Part shown: in pieces, positions 45,415-56,149 of the stretch
Position numbering within the stretch: position 1 is the stretch's first letter
Layout: each line of letters begins with the position of its first letter
Assembly: GCA_911728435.2 (NCBI GenBank)
Contig: OU452205.1
Span: 9,616,260 to 9,680,259 of the forward strand
Length of the DNA: 64,000 nucleotides
Reading direction: 5' to 3'
Source of the DNA: Apoderus coryli
Lineage: Eukaryota; Arthropoda; Insecta; Coleoptera; Attelabidae
The notes under the pieces: model-generated
What the model saw: only the letters and a program-made list of their open reading frames with translations
What the model was told of the DNA's origin: nothing
The model's database searches: none
Position numbers and translations under genes: made by a program

Positions 45415-47457
45415 CAGGGGACCCAGGTTTATCCAGCAATATTTAAAATGTAGATTCTACTGGTCAAAATTAACAAATTTTGTTCTATAAAGTTTTTCAA
45501 TTCTTCCCGATTTCGAGATATTGGCATCTACTGTTTTTCTAAGTTTTAAATATTTCTGAACAGAAAAAATCATCTTATATCAACTGAAAGGCAATCAAAT
45601 TCTCTTTCAAATCATTCTAAAGTGAATCCTGAAAATTAACTCCAGGTCCATTTTTAAATGCCTCAAACTTAAAAACTGTAAATTTTTCAATTTTTCTCTC
45701 TCACTTCAAAAAAATTTAGAAAAGCACTGACAAAACTTGACAACTTGTCAATACCTGAAAAACATGCTTGTCCTAGGGAGTTTCGATTGCAGTAAAAAGT
45801 TTTTTTACGCTGAGATTTTTATGAGGTTTTATTCAAAAAAAATTATTTGGTATTTTTATGATTTTTAACCGAACATGTGGGCAAATCTAAGCATTGCCAA
45901 AAAGCTTTTATTACGCAAATGGTAACCAAACACGTTACAAGGCAACTCTTTAAAAGTTAAGTAACGACCCAGTTAGCTTAGATAAATAAATTACTTTAGC
46001 AAACGTTTAGACGCGAGGTTGTCTGTCCGTGAAAAATACTTCTTTTTTATGATTTTTAATATTTTTATTTTGTCGAACTCATAATACAAAAATTCTTACC
46101 TAATACACAAATCCTTTAGCCTAAAATTTGAATTATTGCCGAGGAAATACTTTAAAGTGGCTTCCATTGTGTGCCACGCAACTTCGACACCTTTGAAGTA
46201 CCGAAATCTGACCAGGTGATTAAATCAATAAGCTCCTCTCTTGTTCTTATTGGATCTCTGTAAACCAGAGCCTTTAAATGTCTCCACAGAAAAAAATCAA
46301 GCGGTGTAAGATCGGGAGATCTTGTAGGCCAAGCTACATGTCCACTCCTTCCGATCCAGCGCTCAGGATAATTAAAGTTTAGTCAGTTTCGAACAGGTCG
46401 ACTGTAATGTGCCGGACAACCACCTAATTGAAACCAAATTCGCTGTCTTACATTTAGCATTAAATCTTCCAAAAGGACAGGAAGTTCTTTTTGAAAAAAG
46501 TGTAAAAAATATTCACTATTAAGACGGTTTGGAAGAAAAAATTGACCTATAAGTCGATTGTTAATAATTCCAATCCAAACATTATCGCGTCTTGCATGGC
46601 ATACTCTTCGAGTAAATGTCGCTTCGGCGTCGGTCCATAAAATCATTTGCCAGTGTGGCCTGTTAAGGCGAGCGGCATTAAGAAACCATTGAAAAAATTG
46701 AATCGCCTTACAAAATTTCCAGCCAAAAGTACTCGACAAATATGATAAGGATATCTGCCATCCCTTCTCAAAGTTCGCCCCATTGTCTCTCGATGAATGT
46801 TTAATACATTACTGGCTCGTCTGACACTGGTACGAGGATCATTGTTGAAGTGATGAAGAATAGCATTATCTCTTTGTGGTACAACAGGAAGCTGATCATC
46901 TCTCATTACGTGAAACGAAAAAAATCTAAACAAAAACTTATCAGTTTAGATTTTTTAGTATTTCTGTTGGTTAGGTACTATTATTTTTAAGTATTAGGTA
47001 CGGGTGTTTTATCTAAGCGTGGTCATGTCCGGTGAAAAATCATAGAAATAACGACCTAAAAAAATTAAAATAAGGAATATTCAATTTTTAACCTTATAAA
47101 AAAAAAACGCAGCGTGAAAAAACAATGTTTTTTTATTGGAATTAAAACTTCTTAGGGCAAGCATGTTTTTCAGATATTGACAACTTGTCAAGTTTTGCTA
47201 GAGCTTTTTTGAGGTGAGAGAGAAAAATTTAAAAATTTACAGTTTTCACATTTGAGGCATTTAAATATGGACCTAGGGTTGTTATTTGACAGGATTGTAT
47301 TTAGCATGATTTGGAAGAGAATTTCATTGCCTTTCAGTCGATATAAGATGATTTTTTCTGGTAAGTGTAGTTCTGGATAAATTGTGGGTTAAATTTGTTC
47401 ATTTTGATCAGTAGAATGTAAATTTTAAATATTGCTGGATAAAAATGGATCACCCTG
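45415..47457 (-). mobile_element. Full-length mariner/Tc1-like element with long TIRs
   Basis: TA dinucleotides flank ends cagggg.acccaggtttatcc (45415) and (inverse of the right end) cagggtgatccatttttatc, both continuing cagcaatattt. Similarity of the two ends runs inward about 350-380 bp, including gacaacttgtcaa, aagcatgt and tctctctcac/gtgagagaga. At 2.04 kb it is complete in structure. The minus-strand transposase inside is dead. Confidence 0.88.
46130..46933 (-). pseudogene. Mariner/IS630-type transposase, catalytic Asp lost
   Basis: The minus strand begins MRDDQLPVVPQRDNAILHHF, NDPRTSVRRASNVLNIHRET (helix-turn-helix DNA-binding part). It continues WQMILWTDAEATFTRR (first catalytic Asp), NRLIGQFFLPNRLNSEYFL and LPVLLEDLMLNVRQRIWFQL. 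The second catalytic position, expected as F/L-Q-D-G-x-P-A-H-Y, reads QLGGCPAHYS, so Asp is Gly. After a stop (VRN-stop near 46383) TRSPDLTPLDFFLW follows with the third Asp. A frame change near 46650-46740 also splits the N-terminus. The spacing and LTPLDFFLW place it with insect IS630/Tc1-mariner transposases. It is the core of the 45415-47457 element and cannot be active. Confidence 0.85.
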
Positions 47458-47524
47458 TAGAGAGCTGGATACTGCGACATTTTTCTATTAGTTCAATTGG
47501 TAACCGAATATACTGGATTTTGAA

Positions 47525-47884
47525 AACGATCTCTTTTCGTTTAAGAACAAACTTTGGCCGAAGAACTAATGGCTAAGAACTAGCACTAACTTACTCATTG
47601 TCAAACGGTGCCCACTTTGAACAACTGCTAGATAGTCCTCCAAAAAAAATAGCGAGGTATTTTCCTTATTTCATTAATCACAAAGCGACACATCCAAAAG
47701 TGGACAAGAGAGCAAAAACCTGCATTTTCTCAAACATTTTCTTATGTTACCCCTCACATGTGGCATATTATTTTACTCAGAACGACAACAGCAACTCTTG
47801 AGAGCCCTTGTCTTGGCTCTTTTAAAAATGTACTATTTCGAAACTAATCGCCCGTTCTGTTACTTTACAGACACCCTACCCTGT
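47525..47884 (-). repeat. Dispersed repeat, copy 2
   Basis: Read on the minus strand from gtacagggtagggtgtctgt, this is the partner of 29213-29650 (see that entry). A + frame at 47598-47801 is a by-product. Confidence 0.75.
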
Positions 47885-47927
47885 ACCTATATCATTTTAT
47901 GAACATTGAATAAAGGAATAAAAGGGC

Positions 47928-48000
47928 ATTTAAGCTTCACTTGATTACGAGCAGGCATTCGGTGTACCACGCTTAGCTTGTAATCAAGTGAAACTTAAAT
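47928..48000. repeat. Inverted repeat, 25-bp arms
   Basis: atttaagcttcacttgatta / taatcaagtgaaacttaaat with a 23-nt centre. One or two mismatches. It lies next to another palindrome. Confidence 0.75.
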
Positions 48001-48020
48001 TCTTTTTTACTCGTTTCTTC

Positions 48021-48082
48021 AATATTGATTGAATTTTAGTTCTTTACATTAGAATGTAAAGAACTAAAATTCAATCAATATT
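48021..48082. repeat. Perfect 30-bp palindrome with 2-nt loop
   Basis: aatattgattgaattttagt... (48021-48050) is exactly inverted at 48053-48082 with only ag between. A true cruciform-forming palindrome with no coding content. Confidence 0.92.
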
Positions 48083-50640
48083 CTAATGGCTTCATTACGT
48101 ATAACAGAGTGTAGATGTTTGAATTCTATATGTTTGAGACCTCAATATTTAAGACTTTGTATTTTCCAACTGATGATGGAATTGTAATTTCGAAACACGT
48201 TTGGCAAACTTTTCCAATTCTGAGTTTGAATATTTATATATATTTTATGGAACAGACGCGATTGTATTTCATGTTCAGTATTACCATACGCACATAAACT
48301 ATGCCAACATATTTTATAGGAATATTATTTTACCCTTTGTACGTGGAAGGTGCACTTTTACTATATTGACAATATAACTAAATTTATGAAAGAGGTCTCA
48401 AATACTAAATAAACTTAGACCTCGGGGAAATATTATATATCGCTGCTTTGTAAGCTGGCTTTACCTTTGGAAGTTCTTCTTCCTCCTCACTAGTAGTTCA
48501 AGTATACACATATATAAACATTAAATTATTTAACTGCAACATGAATATATTTATGCAATATCAAAGTGGTAAAGCTTTATTGTGGCTCGTCTTGCTGAAT
48601 ATGAGATGGGTACCTATGTTAATTAATTTATTACATTCTACAACACAGCACAAACCAATTGTTTCCCTTGTCTAATTTCATGCAAAAATTCCGCGTAAAT
48701 AGAGGGCTTTTAGTTTCAGAAATTAAAGCAGCATATAGGTATACCTGCAAGGTTTTTTAGGGTAACAATTCGTTAGAAGATTTTACGGTTACAAAAAACT
48801 TGAAATTCTGGATTTATGGACGCCAGAGTTATTCAGGATTCTCTTTCTTTTACCTTATTTTAACTCCTATGTTGAAAGTGAGCTCTATTATTGTCTAAAC
48901 AATAGTGCAGTCTATTCTCAAAATCGTAGTGTTTCCCGAGATAAATGTCTATAGTCTCGAGTTATATTAGTTAACACAATTGTAACAACTTTTAATTAGC
49001 GCGTATTATTTAGATTCAGAAAGAATACTAATTTTATAGCTCAGTCCAGAATGAATCCCAATATGCTATTCAAATTGCTACGGGTTCGAATCAAGCTATA
49101 TGAGCGGTTTCAATTAAAGAAGAACAACCAAAGAATATCAACTTTATTCATCTGTATTAAAGTAATGTAAAATTACTCACCTTTTATAATTCTGGATCAC
49201 TGCCGGTCACGCACCATTTTATTTAAAAGGAAATATTTAGTTAAATGACCCTTTTGTCAATAACATAACGAAAACTTTATTAGAAATAAAACGCAAAAGT
49301 TTCGGCTCAAAACAACTAATTTAATAATTAAAATTAATAAAGAAAATTAATAACAAGAAATAAATATGTATAAATAAAGAAAAAGAATAAAACAATTAAG
49401 CGAGAATGAAAATTTAGAAGAAAATCTTAGTCATTACTTGTACAACTTAAAAATAGGAAAATTAATATAATTACGAATAATTATATTAATTCCTATACGA
49501 AACTTTAAATTATCATTGAATACTCAATATATAGAAATAACTTTAAAATTTATAAAAATTGATTGGAAACAAAAAGGCCTTCAATTAAAAGAATTAACAA
49601 AAACTTACGGAAAATTCACTATTTCAGAATGAGAAAGAAATGGACTTAGTCTTTATACAGGTATACTTTAAACAAAAAAAACTAGAAAATAATTCTTAAC
49701 TGAAAAATCTACTAAGTCCAAAAACAAATTAAAATATTTAATTTAACTTTATACAATTAGAAATCACATCTAGACTCAACCAAGGCTAAAACGAATCTAA
49801 CTTGAAAGACCGATTGTCTTTCCAAAACACTTAACATACATGAGAAGTAGGTACCTAGATTGAAAATAGCCAATCAGAAAAAAGGAACATTTTTACAAAA
49901 TACCCCAATAAAGATACATCTACAGGGTCAGAATTCAGAAAATAAGATACATTTTTATGTGGACTTTAATAACGGTTGTTAATTGTTAAGATGTCCTATG
50001 TTGGAGATTTTTCAGAAGATCAAAAAAACACTACTTTTGTAAAGTTAGGAACAATACGATTATATAATGACTTCTTAATCTCCGGAAAAGCTAACTGGAT
50101 GAAAACCCATGTTCATATTTTCGACGCCCTTTATATTTATTCTTTGTTATGGGAAACCTTGTTAACTCCCCAACTACTAGCTTCTGTACATAATTAGAAA
50201 AGTCCAACATTTAATTTACATGAAGGTGTTTCGAAAATGTTAAATGTTTTGACCACACAGTATTTAAAACATCTGGTTATCTTTTCTAATATATGCTTTT
50301 ACCTTTGGACTACTTCATAAACAAACTCAATATTCTCGATTAGAAAAAGGTCGCTCTTTTAGGTACCTAACAACTCTTTTAGGCACATTTGTTAAAAGCC
50401 CAAGATAATAAATTTATTACTTGCAGATGTTGTATAATGTTCACGAAAAGATTATACTTAGGTATAAAACTATAAAAATAAGAGAAAATATCCAAAATTA
50501 TCTAAATATATATACAGGGTAGGACTAAAGTAAATTCTATTCAGTGTGTCTTTGTTTTGTTACACAATGTGCATACGGCATCGGCTTGACAGAAGTTGAA
50601 ACGAACCTGTCTTTCATCAGATCGTTCTTATTCTTGGAAA
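48083..50640. other. Intron sequence, possible LTR remnant
   Basis: No coding sequence was recognised. On the minus strand about 49935 to 49230 has TG-start, aataaagttttcgttatg (polyadenylation-like) and then aaataaaatggtgcgtgacc, which could be an LTR end followed by a primer-binding site. No tRNA match could be established and no second LTR was found. tagctcagtcc (49037) and gggttcgaatc (49082) are A- and B-box-like but do not fold as a tRNA. Confidence 0.3.
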
Positions 50641-51506
50641 AGATACAACATCTTCTTCAACAAATTGCTTCTCCTGGTGCGAGAAATTTTTTGTAGATAA
50701 TCTGACGGGACCAGAGGATCAAGCACCCTCATAAACGATAACAATCCTCAATATTCAATCTGTAAGACACAAAACTGATGAACTATTTTATTTATTGGAA
50801 CAGCTAAATTTTCCAGAAATTATGGCATCACTGAACATTGGCTCAACACTGACGAGCCTGTGTTTATCAAACACTATACCAGATTATCTAGATTTACTAG
50901 AAGAATTTTTTTTCATGGCGGTACTGTAATAATGTCCACAAATAACAACTTCACGGCAGTGACTAAGTTAGACAATTTATTATCTGAAAAACTGTTTGAA
51001 TATTTTCTAGTGTCTACAACAACAAATACGATCTCTATATTGTTTGCATTTACGGACACCTGACGCTGACATAGACACGTTCTTTCAAAAATTCCTAAGC
51101 TTGCTTGAGTCTCTTCCTCTAAATAGTAGACTGATTTTGTGTGGTGACTTTAACATAGATTTCACCGGTGTTTGTGCTGCTCAGAAATCTCTTCAAGCTA
51201 TATTTGAGTCATTTGGTATGATCTTGCATGTTGAATCTTCAACCAGAATAACTAAAATTAGATCTAGTACTAGCACTTAGTCGTTTCATCCTTTGAGTCA
51301 AATCTCGTAGACTGGTCGAGATTTTCGGATTATGAAGCAATAATTACAAGCTTTACTATAGAGACCAAAAGTGGGAACGCCCCATGTAGAATACGCAGAA
51401 TCTTCTCAGATGCTACTGTATTTTCCACTTTTACGGAAACACTTTCCGGTCTAACTATCAAACAGAAACCTTGGACCACCATACTGCCCGTATGTTCAAC
51501 AATCGT
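50640..51506 (+). pseudogene. Jockey-type LINE endonuclease domain, frameshifted
   Basis: Across frames the + strand reads LNIQSVRHKTDELFYLLEQL, NFPEI, then ITEHWLNTDEP (E-H-W endonuclease motif), FHGGTVIMSTNN, and after a shift RTPDADIDTFFQKF, LILCGDFNIDFTG (catalytic G-D-F-N-x-D). It continues SFESNLVDWSRFSDYEAII. These are consecutive landmarks of the AP-endonuclease domain of non-LTR elements (target nicking in the nucleus). At least three frameshifts occur. At about 51500 the LINE-like sequence stops and an element with repeated gcggc motifs begins. Confidence 0.8.
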
Positions 51507-52780
51507 GCCGCATGTTATACTCTTGATAGCGTCGTACTAAGCAAATACGCCGCATCAACATACATGCGGCTCTTATATGTGCAAATTCAACTTAATTTTA
51601 CGAATCATCCCACAGCTTGACGTAAATATGCACATGCGGCTTTTATCGCTAGTGTTTAGGGTATACAATAAACCACGCTAAGTACATAAAAGCCGAAACG
51701 AGCACATTCGACGTTGAAGCCAAGTATTGTTCTACTTTACATCACACAAAAAATGCCAAAACTATATGATTTTGTCGAAGTTGTTAAAGGTTGTACAAAT
51801 AAAGTAACCGTAAGGGAAATGGATTTCTCCAAATTCAAAAAATTGCCTAGTAGGACGGCCCAATATCAGCTTCAAAAAATTAATAAAAACAGGCCTTTGC
51901 TAAAGGATATAGTTCAGATTACTGTAAAACGAGGTCATCATAATATATTTTATGAAACAACTTACTATTCCCAAATTGACATAGAACTTAATTTCATTCC
52001 CAAAAGACTTTTTAATTTGAAAATTGTGGACAATGGTGATAGAGACAGAGGAATAACGGAAAAAAGAAAAAATACCATACCTACAAATCTGAGTTCTATT
52101 TTTCCTCCACATAAGTTAGAATTTTGGAAAATCTCGCAACTGAGAACTCGTCTGTGTCATTAATTGATACGATTGAGGATGAATAGATTTGTTGCGAAAA
52201 AAGGAAATAGCCTATTTTACATTTTTTAAATGTTTTTGTTGTTTCCACAGTTTTCTCGGAATTTTAAATCAATGACCCTTTTATTTCAATATTTTTATTT
52301 CTATAATATTGCATTAAACAAATTAAAATTACCATTTTATGAAGACAACAAAAAAACAATAAAATTGTCACCAAAAACTTTCACATACGGCTTTCATGGC
52401 TAGTAAAATTTCGAAATGAACAACGTATAAAGCCGCATGTGAAGGGATTTTTAGAGTTACGCCCAAATTTCACACGATTTTACAATATATGTAGGTAATC
52501 ACTTATTATTTCTAAACATTTTGGTAAAAAAATCAAGATCCTACGTTAAATATCAACCGAAATATATTCAAATGAAAAGTTGCAAATCTTTAAACGTCAT
52601 TTTCTCAAAACTGTCCGAAGTGTACATGCGGCCTTTTTCCTTAGCAGGGCAGCATAGGCTTACGTACATCGGCCAAGAATATGCGCTCATTATCTCATCT
52701 AAATGGTGAAATGATTACGTTAGACTATATAGAAAAATTTATTATAAAACTATAAAAGTCAGTAAAAACATATATTATTA
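51507..52780 (+). mobile_element. Unrecognised element with repeated CATGCGGC motifs, apparently inserted in a LINE
   Basis: The words catgcggc / gccgcatg (or one-base variants) occur at about 51507, 51551, 51566, 51627, 52384, 52432 and 52622, in both orientations, flanking one open frame. LINE-like sequence lies on both sides (50640-51506 and 52800-52985), so this looks like an insertion. A clear TIR/TSD pair was not found, so the ends are approximate. The repeated motif resembles transposase-binding subterminal repeats. Superfamily unknown. Confidence 0.5.
51753..52163 (+). CDS. Unknown 136-codon ORF inside element, transposon C-terminus-like
   Basis: From the ATG at 51753 the frame reads MPKLYDFVEVVKGCTNKVTV, REMDFSKFKKLPSRTAQYQL, then IVQITVKRGHHNIFYETTYY, IPKRLFNLKIVDNGD, RGITEKRKNTIPTNLSSIFP and LEFWKISQLRTRLCH. 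The frame is open further upstream to about 51690. I do not recognise a family for certain. A final segment with G-I-x-x-x-K-K-x-x-I...L...FPP.....FW has the look of the C-terminal tail of DUF7869-type transposon proteins (compare the ORF at 62631-63800), but the catalytic part is absent. It is basic and Lys-rich. It could be the remnant of a longer gene that was internally deleted, or a small protein of its own. No splice or promoter evidence. Confidence 0.45.
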   Translation: MPKLYDFVEVVKGCTNKVTVREMDFSKFKKLPSRTAQYQLQKINKNRPLLKDIVQITVKRGHHNIFYETTYYSQIDIELNFIPKRLFNLKIVDNGDRDRGITEKRKNTIPTNLSSIFPPHKLEFWKISQLRTRLCH

Positions 52781-52799
52781 CAATCGGTAGCTCGAATCG

Positions 52800-52985
52800 A
52801 TAATATTGTTAAAAAATCGTAATCTATTTGTCAAGGATTTGAGAAATAATGCTTTTCCGTCAAGTATAACCTCCACCTCACCTGCGATCGTGAACGATTA
52901 TTTGGTTAATGTGGCAAAGAATTTGAGGAATAATATAGTTCCCTTCCTGGTATCCGCTCTCATACCTTTCCAATACCAATCGTGT
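52800..52985 (+). pseudogene. LINE linker fragment downstream of insertion
   Basis: The frame reads LLKNRNLFVKDLRNNAFPSS, then AIVNDYLVNVAKNLRNN. F/Y-x-V-A-x-N-L with preceding short helices fits the region between endonuclease and RT of Jockey/CR1-type LINEs, so it is plausibly the continuation of 50640-51506. The RT itself is missing after 52985. Confidence 0.45.
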
Positions 52986-52989
52986 GTGT

Positions 52990-54185
52990 GAGAATTTACA
53001 TAGTTTTTTTTCTCCATTTTCTACTCATAATAAGCTATGTTTTGTGCATTTTTTTTTAAATGCTTACAAAAGCTGTTTTCTGTACGATAAACGGATTTTT
53101 TTTTTCAATTTCAACACCCGCTATCTCGAAAATGGTGCATTTTAGAGGGTAAGTTAATAGAAACTTTTTTTCACATTTTTGGACGATCTCTCACTCTCAC
53201 ATCCTAAAGTACTGCGCATATATTATGAAACACCCTGTATAGTGATACAAGTCAATTTAGGAGCTAATTTCTGTGAAAAAGTCAAAGCTCAGGAAAATGT
53301 AAATGAATTTTTCTCAAAAATAAATTTATTGAGCCATCTGGGTCTGGTGAAGGTCGAATTTTAGAGATTAAATCTTTATCTTCAGTAAGTGTCTAGTAAA
53401 AATCTATTACTTCGAGTAACCGTTGTCTTCGTTCTTTACTGATCAAGTACCGCTACAAATTATAAGATTTAGTTTAACTCTATGGAAACCGCAGATTTAT
53501 TTTCTAGGGAAGGAGGGAAGAATTTTGCCAATGCTTTTGACAAAAGTGGACCATGGTATTTTTATTGCATTATTAAATCCAGTTTGATGGCAAACATTTC
53601 TGGCTCTAATCCTCATTGATCAAAATATACGGGTCTAAGAGTTTTTTGTTTTACTTGACTATCGAAAAATAAAAACGTAGTGGTAAGTTTCCGATTGGCA
53701 ACCCTGTATGTAGATACAATTTTTCATATTTGGCAAAAGAATCCAAGTTTTAAACTACAAGCACGTCCGTCCCTTTAATTCGCCTACATTCTCCATGGAA
53801 CGGCAGTCGTATTTATTTTTAATTGATGTTCGCTGGGTTATAGAAGCAAAGAAAGTAGGAAAAACTAAAACAAAAACACAAACTGTGATTTATTATATTT
53901 TGCTGTTGTATACGTATATCTATAGAAAACTTATACTTTTATTCTCAAATCGTATCTCGTGTGTGTTCGATTACACATTTTTCTTTGGGAAATGCAATTT
54001 ACCAGTAACTTGTAAACATCATAAATCATTATAGTTAGTCGATATTACTTATAACTTCATATTATTATGTAATAATAACTTACTCAAGTAGAATGTTTAC
54101 CAACCTTTAAGTATTTGGCGTATTCGACAATAATTATATAATATGGATAGTATTTATCGTTATTTTTAAAAGAAATTGTATTATA
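52990..54185. other. Intron sequence, one mariner-like end
   Basis: No coding sequence recognised. Mariner-like ends acaccctgtatag (53231) and accctgtatgtag (53703) are visible without partners. Confidence 0.45.
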
Positions 54186-54966
54186 CAGGGTTCCTCATAA
54201 TATGACTAGCCATTTTAATATGTTAATTACATTTTTTTTAGTTAACAATACAAACTTTTTATTTTACTAAATTAAGCTAACTCGTTGGGATATTTGATAA
54301 CTTATAAATATTTGGCTAACTTAATTCTAACTTTTTAAAATCACGCCTTCTAAAAAATGACCTCCACCAACTTCAACACATTTTCAATATTAGGTGAAAA
54401 GTGGTTCATTACATGCCGTAGCAAACCTTCCTCTATTCCTTCAACTTCTTAACGAATTTTGACTTTCAATTCCTCGATTGTACCTGGATGACTCGCAAAC
54501 ACTTTGGCTGTTAAAGATCCCCACAGGAAAAAATCGGCTGCCGTTAAGTCGGGGGACCTCGAAGGCCAAGGCAAATCTCCGAATCGAGAAATGAGTCGGC
54601 CATTAAACATTTCTCGCAAGACCCTCATTGAGTTTCTGCCGGTATGTGCTGTCGCCCCATGTTGTTGGAATAGTAAGGCATTGCTTAGTAATCCTCGTCT
54701 ATTTAATTCTGGAATCAAAAATGTCTGTAGCATATTAACGTAGCGCTCAGATGTTACTGTTACAGCGTGGTTATTTTCATCCTCAAAAAAATAAGGGCCA
54801 ATAATACCAAAAGATCCTACTCCAGACCACACAACAACTTTTGGATTATGGAGGTTATGTGTAAACTTTATTGATAGTTAATCTTATCCCAAACTGTTAA
54901 TTCATTATATCGAATTATCGGGTTTCGGGATAAATAAAATTCCAATTAACTTGGTGTAGTCTCTAT

Positions 54967-55002
54967 TGCAACGTTTCGTGCCAATATTTGCACTTCTTCA
55001 GG
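54967..55002 (-). ncRNA. Hammerhead-ribozyme-like core, left arm
   Basis: The minus strand reads CCTGAAGA, A, GTGC-aaatattg-GCAC, GAAAC, GTTGC. The CUGANGA and GAAA boxes are complete and stem II pairs 4 bp (GTGC/GCAC) with an 8-nt loop. The cleavage site and stems I/III were not verified. This is the best-preserved core of the four listed. Confidence 0.55.
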
Positions 55003-55239
55003 CTAAAATCGAGAAGAATTTTTATTTACCTAGTTTCTAAGGTGAGTGAGGATGTTGACAGCACTTTAATTTTTAATTGTTTCTTATGTGATTGTGTGTC
55101 AGATTAACAGTTTGACTAGTGTCATGTTGTATAACATATGTTTCATGTTTTTAGTCTATTTTTATTGATTGTTTATGTACATTCTTTTTATTCTCATTTG
55201 GGACAACGCGAAGTATTAGTTTAAAAATAAAAAATTTTA

Positions 55240-55275
55240 GCCTTAAGAAGTGCATATGTTGGTACGAAACGTTGC
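55240..55275 (+). ncRNA. Hammerhead-ribozyme-like core, right arm (mutated)
   Basis: The + strand reads GCCTTAAGA, A, GTGC-atatgttg-GTAC, GAAAC, GTTGC. Stem II still pairs by a G-T, but CUGANGA is now CUUAAGA, so it is likely inactive. It mirrors the core at 54967. Confidence 0.45.
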
Positions 55276-56149
55276 AATAGAGACTACACCAAGTTAATTG
55301 GAATTTTATTTTTCCCGAAACCCGATAATTCGATATATCAAGTTACGTGTAAAGATTTCACGAGGATTTTCATTTGACCAGTATCTAAAATTCTGTTTAT
55401 TGACCATGGCGTTCAAATAAAAATTTGCTTCGTCGGTCATTAGGAGACTGTGAATTGCTCCTTGATGTAAATCCAAAAATTCTTGACAAAATGCTAACCT
55501 TGCTTCTTTATCTTGATTGCTAAGGTGCTGTGCCATTTGGTATTTATAGAGATGAAAGTTTCAAGCCCTTTGAAGAATTCGATCTAAGCTTCCCTTCGAT
55601 ATTCCTAGGATAAGGGTTTGTCGATTAGCGTCCTTTTAGGACTTCTCGTAAACGCAATTCTGACTCGATCAATATTTTCTGGTGTACGAACAGTTCTTCG
55701 ACGGCCAGGCTTACTCAAATTTTGAACAGAATCATTTTCACGCCAATGACCATCCCATAACTTAACAGCTTTACGATTTGGCGCGTGACCCCTATTGTTG
55801 TTATTAAACTGACGCCGGAATCCACCCCTAACTTCTTCTATCGAATTGCTTCTTATGTAACTTTCTACACAAAACACACGTTGTAGGACTGAGTAATCCA
55901 TGAAAGTTCAAACGGATGTTGAAATAATGTCTCAAAGCAAAAAAATTAAATAATTATTGATGAAAACTTCTCGTAGAAAAATGACGTTCCACGAATTTAT
56001 TAATCTAAAATTTATTTGTTACAGATTAAGAATTTACTTAAATCCCAAAGACTACAGCAAATAATCCCACAGAGAACAACCTATTTAGTTATCTCGTAGG
56101 GAATTTATTAATAATATAAAATGGGTAGTCTATTATGGGGAACCTGGTA

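Larger units (their letters stand above)
54866..55341. mobile_element. 476-bp inverted-repeat element with hammerhead cores and 12-bp TSD
   Basis: gttatgtgtaaa (54854-54865) and gttacgtgtaaa (55342-55353) flank it and are a 12-bp target duplication with one difference. Two arms of about 115 bp (about 54893-55010 and 55238-55341) are inverse copies. They share gcaacgtttcgtgcc-type motifs, agtctctattgcaacg, ccaattaacttggtgtagtc, and ttatcgggtttcggga. No ORF. The arms, a long TSD and a hammerhead core in each arm are what is expected of a non-autonomous Penelope derivative in tail-to-tail arrangement. Confidence 0.8.
54449..55901 (-). pseudogene. Mariner-type transposase split by an insertion
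   Basis: From the ATG at 55901: MDYSVLQRVFCVESYIRSNS, GHAPNRKAVKLWDGHW, NLSKPGRRRTVRTPENIDRV (helix-turn-helix region). After a frame break near 55605 it continues MAQHLSNQDKEARLAFCQEF, SLLMTDEANFYLNAMVNKQN (first catalytic Asp), then FRYWSNENPREIFTRN, where the 54866-55341 insertion interrupts it. Coding resumes HNLHNPKVVVWSGVGSFGII, then LLFQQHGATAHTGRNSMRVL, where the second catalytic residue (Q-D-G) is His, and WPSRSPDLTAADFFLWGSL with the third Asp, ending about 54449. The lost Asp, the frameshift and the insertion each kill it. The closest relative in this window is the remnant at 38278-38700. The transposase at 46130 belongs to a different lineage. Confidence 0.88.
54186..56147 (-). 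mobile_element. Mariner-type element interrupted by a hammerhead element
   Basis: Left end TA|cagggttcctcataatatga, ctagccattttaat. The right end, read as its inverse from about 56147, is caggttccccataatagact, acccattttat. The ends match over about 40 bp with several differences. The element is about 1.49 kb of mariner plus a 476-bp insertion (54866-55341). Transposase on the minus strand. Confidence 0.82.

Noticed and set aside
49036..49100. A-box-like tagctcagtcc and B-box-like gggttcgaatc
   Set aside because: The 45-bp spacing is plausible, but no cloverleaf or anticodon stem is supported. Could be a decayed tRNA-derived SINE head.
49190..49935. Possible solo LTR with primer-binding site (minus strand)
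   Set aside because: Polyadenylation-like signal and a tggtgcgtgacc motif are present, but no tRNA match, second LTR, pol sequence or target duplication.
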